A stretch of 6,692 nucleotides of DNA. It comes from an uncultured Oscillospiraceae bacterium. Its GTDB lineage: Bacteria > Bacillota > Clostridia > Oscillospirales > Oscillospiraceae. Made by a program: the position numbers and the translations under genes. The DNA lies in the NCBI GenBank assembly GCA_910577805.1, contig CAJTOE010000136.1, positions 1 through 6,692 on the forward strand, in the 5' to 3' direction. Under the pieces are notes generated by a model. It made no database searches, was not told the origin of the DNA, and saw nothing but the letters and a program-made list of their open reading frames with translations. Shown one piece after another: positions 3,598 through 6,692 of this stretch. Position 1 is the first letter of the stretch. Every line of letters starts with the position of its first letter.

Positions 3598-5406
3598 ATG
3601 TCGATCTTTCGTTCCCGGCCCCTCCGGGCGCTGGGGTACCTCAGCATGGCGGTCTTTCCCCTGTTCTGCCTGCTGGTTTTGGACTATATGAATTACCGCA
3701 ACCTCGACCGGCTGCTCCAGCACTGTGAGCTTCAGCCCGGCCCCGTCCGCTTCGAGATCGTTGTGATTTATCTGGTCTTTCTCTTCTTCTGGGCTTTGCT
3801 CCGCCGGAGCGCACTGACGGTCGGGGTGATGGGAGGCCTGTCCTTTCTGTTCGCCTATATCAACTACACCAAAGTAGCCGTCAATGGGGATAACTTTTTC
3901 CCCCAGGATATGATGATGGCAGGCAGCGCCGGAGAACTGACCTCCTTTATCAGCGGCGGACTGCCCAAGTGGTTCTGGCTGGGGCTGGCGGCGCTGGTGT
4001 GCTGGACCATATTCCTGGCCTTGACCGCGGCTGACCTGCCCCGCGGCTGGTTCTACCGGCTGTCGGCGGCGTCGCTGGTGCTGGTGCTGGTCTGGAGCTT
4101 CTGCGCCAACCGGGAGCGCACCAAAACCATGCTGGCCCGGTTCGATATGTCTACCTATGACACCGCTCTCCAGCGCTCCAACTACAGCGCCAACGGCTTT
4201 GTGGGCGGCTTTGCCCTGAATGTGCTCACCATGCGCATCGAGCCTCCGGAGGGCTACACCCAGGAAACAATGCAGCATCTCCTGGAGCTGTATCAGCCCG
4301 TCCCCGCCTCCGGCCAGGAGGAGTTTGACGTAATCGTCATTTTGAGCGAAAGCTTTTTCGACGCCCGTATCTTACCCGGCGTAGAATTCTCCCAAAATCC
4401 CCTGGAACGGTACGACGAGCTGCTGGAGCGGCCCAACTGCTACAGCGGCACTCTCTACACCACCGCCTCCGGCGGGGGCACTGTCCGGCCGGAGTTTGGA
4501 ATGCTCACCGGTCTGACGACCGACTATCTGCCCGACGTGACCACCCCCTACTGGTTCGTAAACGAGGAGGTTCCCTCCTATGTGTCCATCTGCAAGGACG
4601 CGGGCTACGACACCCTGGCCATCCACCCCTACGACCGGACCTTCTACGCCCGGAATCAGGCCTATCCCTACCTGGGCTTTGACCGCTTCCTGGACATGGA
4701 GGACTTGTCCCAACTGGTGACAGCGGAGTACAAGCGGGATTATATCACCGACCAGTCTACGCTGAAGCTGATGGAGAAGTGTCTGGACGAGGCGGAAGCG
4801 CCAACCTTTATGTTCGTCATTACCATGCAGAATCACCAGCCCTACAACGCCATGGACCCGGCGGATATCCAAATAAAAGTGACTTCCCCGGACTTGTCCG
4901 AACCGGCCCTCACCGCCCTGACCACCTACACCCAAGGCCTGTATGACGCGGACCAGATGCTGGGAGAGCTGGCGGACTATATCGACCAGCGGGAGCGGCC
5001 TACGGTAGTGGTGTTCTTTGGGGACCACCTGCCCACGCTGGGGTCCAATTACCTGGCCTACCGGGAGTCCGGTCTGTTTGACCCCACCGACGGCCTCACC
5101 CCGGAGGAGCTGGAGCAGGTCTACTCCACCCCCTATGTGATCTACTCCAACCGGGAGCTGGAGTTCGACTTTTTCAACCCAAACCGGGACAATCCTATTT
5201 CGGATTACAACATGCTCAACGCGGTTTACCGGGCTGTCGGACTCCCCCGCACCCCCTATATGGAAATGCTGGCCGACTTCTATCGGGACTACCCCTATTA
5301 TAATGTCCGGCTGGAGATTCCGGTTCACAGCACCCGTGAAAATTTCCTCAAGGCGATGGAGCTGGTCACCTACGACCGGGTCCTGGGCCATCGCTGGTCC
5401 AAATAA
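3598..5406 (+). CDS. LTA synthase family (sulfatase-fold) membrane transferase
   Basis: This 602-aa polytopic enzyme is predicted to transfer phosphoglycerol or a similar group from a phospholipid onto a cell-envelope acceptor. Five membrane helices (about 12-30, 54-69, 72-92, 124-143, 152-170) precede a large extracellular sulfatase-fold domain (about 243-555), as in LtaS. Core residues are present: metal-binding E251 in VILSESFFD, nucleophile T295 in SGGGTVRPEFGM, H413 in MQNHQPYN, and D476-H477 in FFGDHLP. The length is close to the 640-odd residues of LtaS. AAAGGAG (3579-3585) lies 12 bases before the ATG, a slightly long spacing. Clostridial genomes often carry several paralogues, so whether this one makes lipoteichoic acid, primes it or modifies another glycan cannot be told. 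The next gene starts 33 bp after its stop on the same strand. Confidence 0.93.
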   Translation: MSIFRSRPLRALGYLSMAVFPLFCLLVLDYMNYRNLDRLLQHCELQPGPVRFEIVVIYLVFLFFWALLRRSALTVGVMGGLSFLFAYINYTKVAVNGDNFFPQDMMMAGSAGELTSFISGGLPKWFWLGLAALVCWTIFLALTAADLPRGWFYRLSAASLVLVLVWSFCANRERTKTMLARFDMSTYDTALQRSNYSANGFVGGFALNVLTMRIEPPEGYTQETMQHLLELYQPVPASGQEEFDVIVILSESFFDARILPGVEFSQNPLERYDELLERPNCYSGTLYTTASGGGTVRPEFGMLTGLTTDYLPDVTTPYWFVNEEVPSYVSICKDAGYDTLAIHPYDRTFYARNQAYPYLGFDRFLDMEDLSQLVTAEYKRDYITDQSTLKLMEKCLDEAEAPTFMFVITMQNHQPYNAMDPADIQIKVTSPDLSEPALTALTTYTQGLYDADQMLGELADYIDQRERPTVVVFFGDHLPTLGSNYLAYRESGLFDPTDGLTPEELEQVYSTPYVIYSNRELEFDFFNPNRDNPISDYNMLNAVYRAVGLPRTPYMEMLADFYRDYPYYNVRLEIPVHSTRENFLKAMELVTYDRVLGHRWSK

Positions 5407-5439
5407 ATATTGTTTCGTTTTAATTAGGAGTGATATTCC

Positions 5440-6660
5440 ATGATGACCATTGAACATTTCAAAGAAGCTCGGAACGTTCTGCGGGGCGTTTTGAACGAAA
5501 CCCGGCTGATTCATTCCCCCTTCCTCTCCCAGAGCTGCGGCAATCAGGTCTATCTGAAGCCGGAAAACATGCAGGTTACCGGGGCTTACAAAATCCGTGG
5601 CGCGTACTACAAAATCAGCACCATGAGCGAGGAGGAAAAATCCCGCGGTCTGGTCACCGCCTCCGCCGGCAACCACGCCCAAGGCGTAGCCTACGCTGCC
5701 CGCGCCGCCGGTGTGCCCGCCACCATCGTCATGCCCACCACCACCCCCCTGATGAAGGTCAACAACACCAAGGACTATGGCGCACAGGTGATCCTCCACG
5801 GGGATGTGTTCGACGAGGCCGCCGCCCTGGCCGCCAAAATGTCCGAGGAGCAGGGGCTTACCTATGTCCACCCCTTCAACGACCTGGAGGTCGCCACCGG
5901 GCAGGGCACCATCGCTTACGAGATTTTTCAGGACCTGCCCGACGTGGACGTGATTCTGGTCCCCATCGGCGGCGGCGGACTGGCGGCGGGTGTGTCCACC
6001 CTGGCCAAGCTGCTCAACCCCAACGTGCAGGTGATTGGCGTGGAGCCTGTGGGCGCCGCGTCCATGAAGGCCAGTCTGGACGCGGGCCATGTGGTCACCC
6101 TCCCCGCCGCCACTACTATCGCGGACGGCGTGGCGGTCAAAACCCCCGGTGACAAAGTGTTCCCCTATGTACAGAAAAACCTGGATGAGATCATCACCAT
6201 CTCGGACGATGAGCTGGTGGCCGCGTTCTTGGACGTGATGGAAAAGCATAAGATGATTGCAGAGAACGCGGGTCTGGTGACGGTGGCCGCTCTGCGGCAT
6301 TTGCAGTGCCGGGACCAGAACGTGGTGTCCATCCTGTCCGGGGGCAACATGGACGTGATCACTATGGCCTCGGTGGTCCAGAACGGCCTGATCCGCCGGG
6401 GACGTATTTTCACCTTCTCCGTCCATCTGCCCGACCGTCCCGGCGAGCTGCTGCGGGTGGCCCAGATCCTGGCAGAGCATGCGGGTAACGTCATTAAACT
6501 GGAGCATAACCAGTTCGTCAATGTCAACCGGGCCAGCAGCGTGGAGCTGCGGGTCACGTTGGAGGCCTTCGGCCACGACCACAAGCAGGAGATTCTGGAG
6601 GCCCTTCACCAGGACGGCTACGACGCGGCGGAGACGGGCACCAGCAAAATCTACGACTGA
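5440..6660 (+). CDS. ilvA: Threonine ammonia-lyase (threonine dehydratase) with ACT domain
   Basis: This 406-aa cytoplasmic PLP enzyme converts L-threonine to 2-oxobutanoate and ammonia, feeding isoleucine synthesis or threonine catabolism. The PLP lysine is K51 in GAYKIRGA (48-55). SAGNHAQG (75-82) is the substrate/PLP loop, GGGGL (177-181) binds the PLP phosphate, and SGGN (300-303) is the usual late motif. A single ACT domain covers about 325-404 (FTFSVHLPDRPGELLRVAQI). This is the roughly 400-residue form, between E. coli TdcB without ACT and long IlvA with two ACT-like domains. The ACT domain suggests control by an amino acid; which one is unknown. AGGAG (5426-5430) lies nine bases before the first of two tandem ATGs. 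No clear promoter or terminator occupies the 33 bp after the previous gene, so read-through is possible. No ilv neighbours are visible. Confidence 0.96.
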   Translation: MMTIEHFKEARNVLRGVLNETRLIHSPFLSQSCGNQVYLKPENMQVTGAYKIRGAYYKISTMSEEEKSRGLVTASAGNHAQGVAYAARAAGVPATIVMPTTTPLMKVNNTKDYGAQVILHGDVFDEAAALAAKMSEEQGLTYVHPFNDLEVATGQGTIAYEIFQDLPDVDVILVPIGGGGLAAGVSTLAKLLNPNVQVIGVEPVGAASMKASLDAGHVVTLPAATTIADGVAVKTPGDKVFPYVQKNLDEIITISDDELVAAFLDVMEKHKMIAENAGLVTVAALRHLQCRDQNVVSILSGGNMDVITMASVVQNGLIRRGRIFTFSVHLPDRPGELLRVAQILAEHAGNVIKLEHNQFVNVNRASSVELRVTLEAFGHDHKQEILEALHQDGYDAAETGTSKIYD

Positions 6661-6692
6661 GCAGAAATCCTGACCCCCGCCACCGGAAGCGG

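Noticed and set aside
3514..4278. A 254-codon minus-strand reading frame opposite the start of the LTA-synthase-family gene
   Set aside because: It is the shadow of real coding sequence, rich in Q, H and P, with no motif or suitable ribosome binding site.
4372..6609. A 745-codon open reading frame on the minus strand
   Set aside because: It lies opposite the LTA-synthase-family gene and ilvA, both with complete catalytic motifs. Its translation is a low-complexity mix rich in G, H, V and Q with no recognisable domain, as expected opposite GC-rich coding sequence.

Overview
The window looks like a piece of chromosome from a gut-type, moderately GC-rich member of the Bacillota, class Clostridia, most likely Oscillospiraceae (Flavonifractor/Lawsonibacter-like). 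This rests on strong AGGAGG-type ribosome binding sites, a DUF4830 protein, a clostridial DtxR-like regulator, a five-helix LTA-synthase-family enzyme, and modular GC-rich palindromic repeats beginning CCCTCATCCGTC. I recall such repeats as common between genes in that family. The taxonomic call is inference.

Layout from left to right. 19-732 (-) encodes an RsuA-type 16S rRNA pseudouridine synthase. 733-1013 is non-coding and holds two inverted copies of the palindromic repeat. 1014-1526 is a visibly AT-richer island: a 72-aa XRE/Cro repressor on the minus strand, diverging from an unrecognised 72-aa protein on the plus strand. The 75-bp gap between them contains a near-consensus sigma-A promoter and two matching operators (ATGAC-N7-GTCAT) whose centres are 33 bp apart. 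1599-2078 (+) encodes a membrane-anchored DUF4830 protein. Its stop codon shares a CTAG palindrome with the stop of the convergent gene. 2075-3270 (-) is a tight two-gene operon, a DtxR/MntR-like metalloregulator followed after 2 bp by an MscS-type mechanosensitive channel, driven by an extended -10 promoter at 3317-3345.

3271-3597 is a divergent intergenic region with the operon promoter, a third repeat copy (an excellent terminator-like hairpin) and an AT-rich plus-strand promoter. 3598-5406 (+) encodes an LTA-synthase-family transferase with all core catalytic residues. 5440-6660 (+) encodes a threonine ammonia-lyase with a C-terminal ACT domain.

Most genes are ordinary housekeeping or envelope functions. 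The parts worth a second look are the XRE/small-protein module with its paired operators, the structured repeat family in which different copies keep the same hairpins with different stem sequences, and the DtxR-MscS pairing. I see no CRISPR array, tRNA, rRNA, transposase or recognisable defence system.
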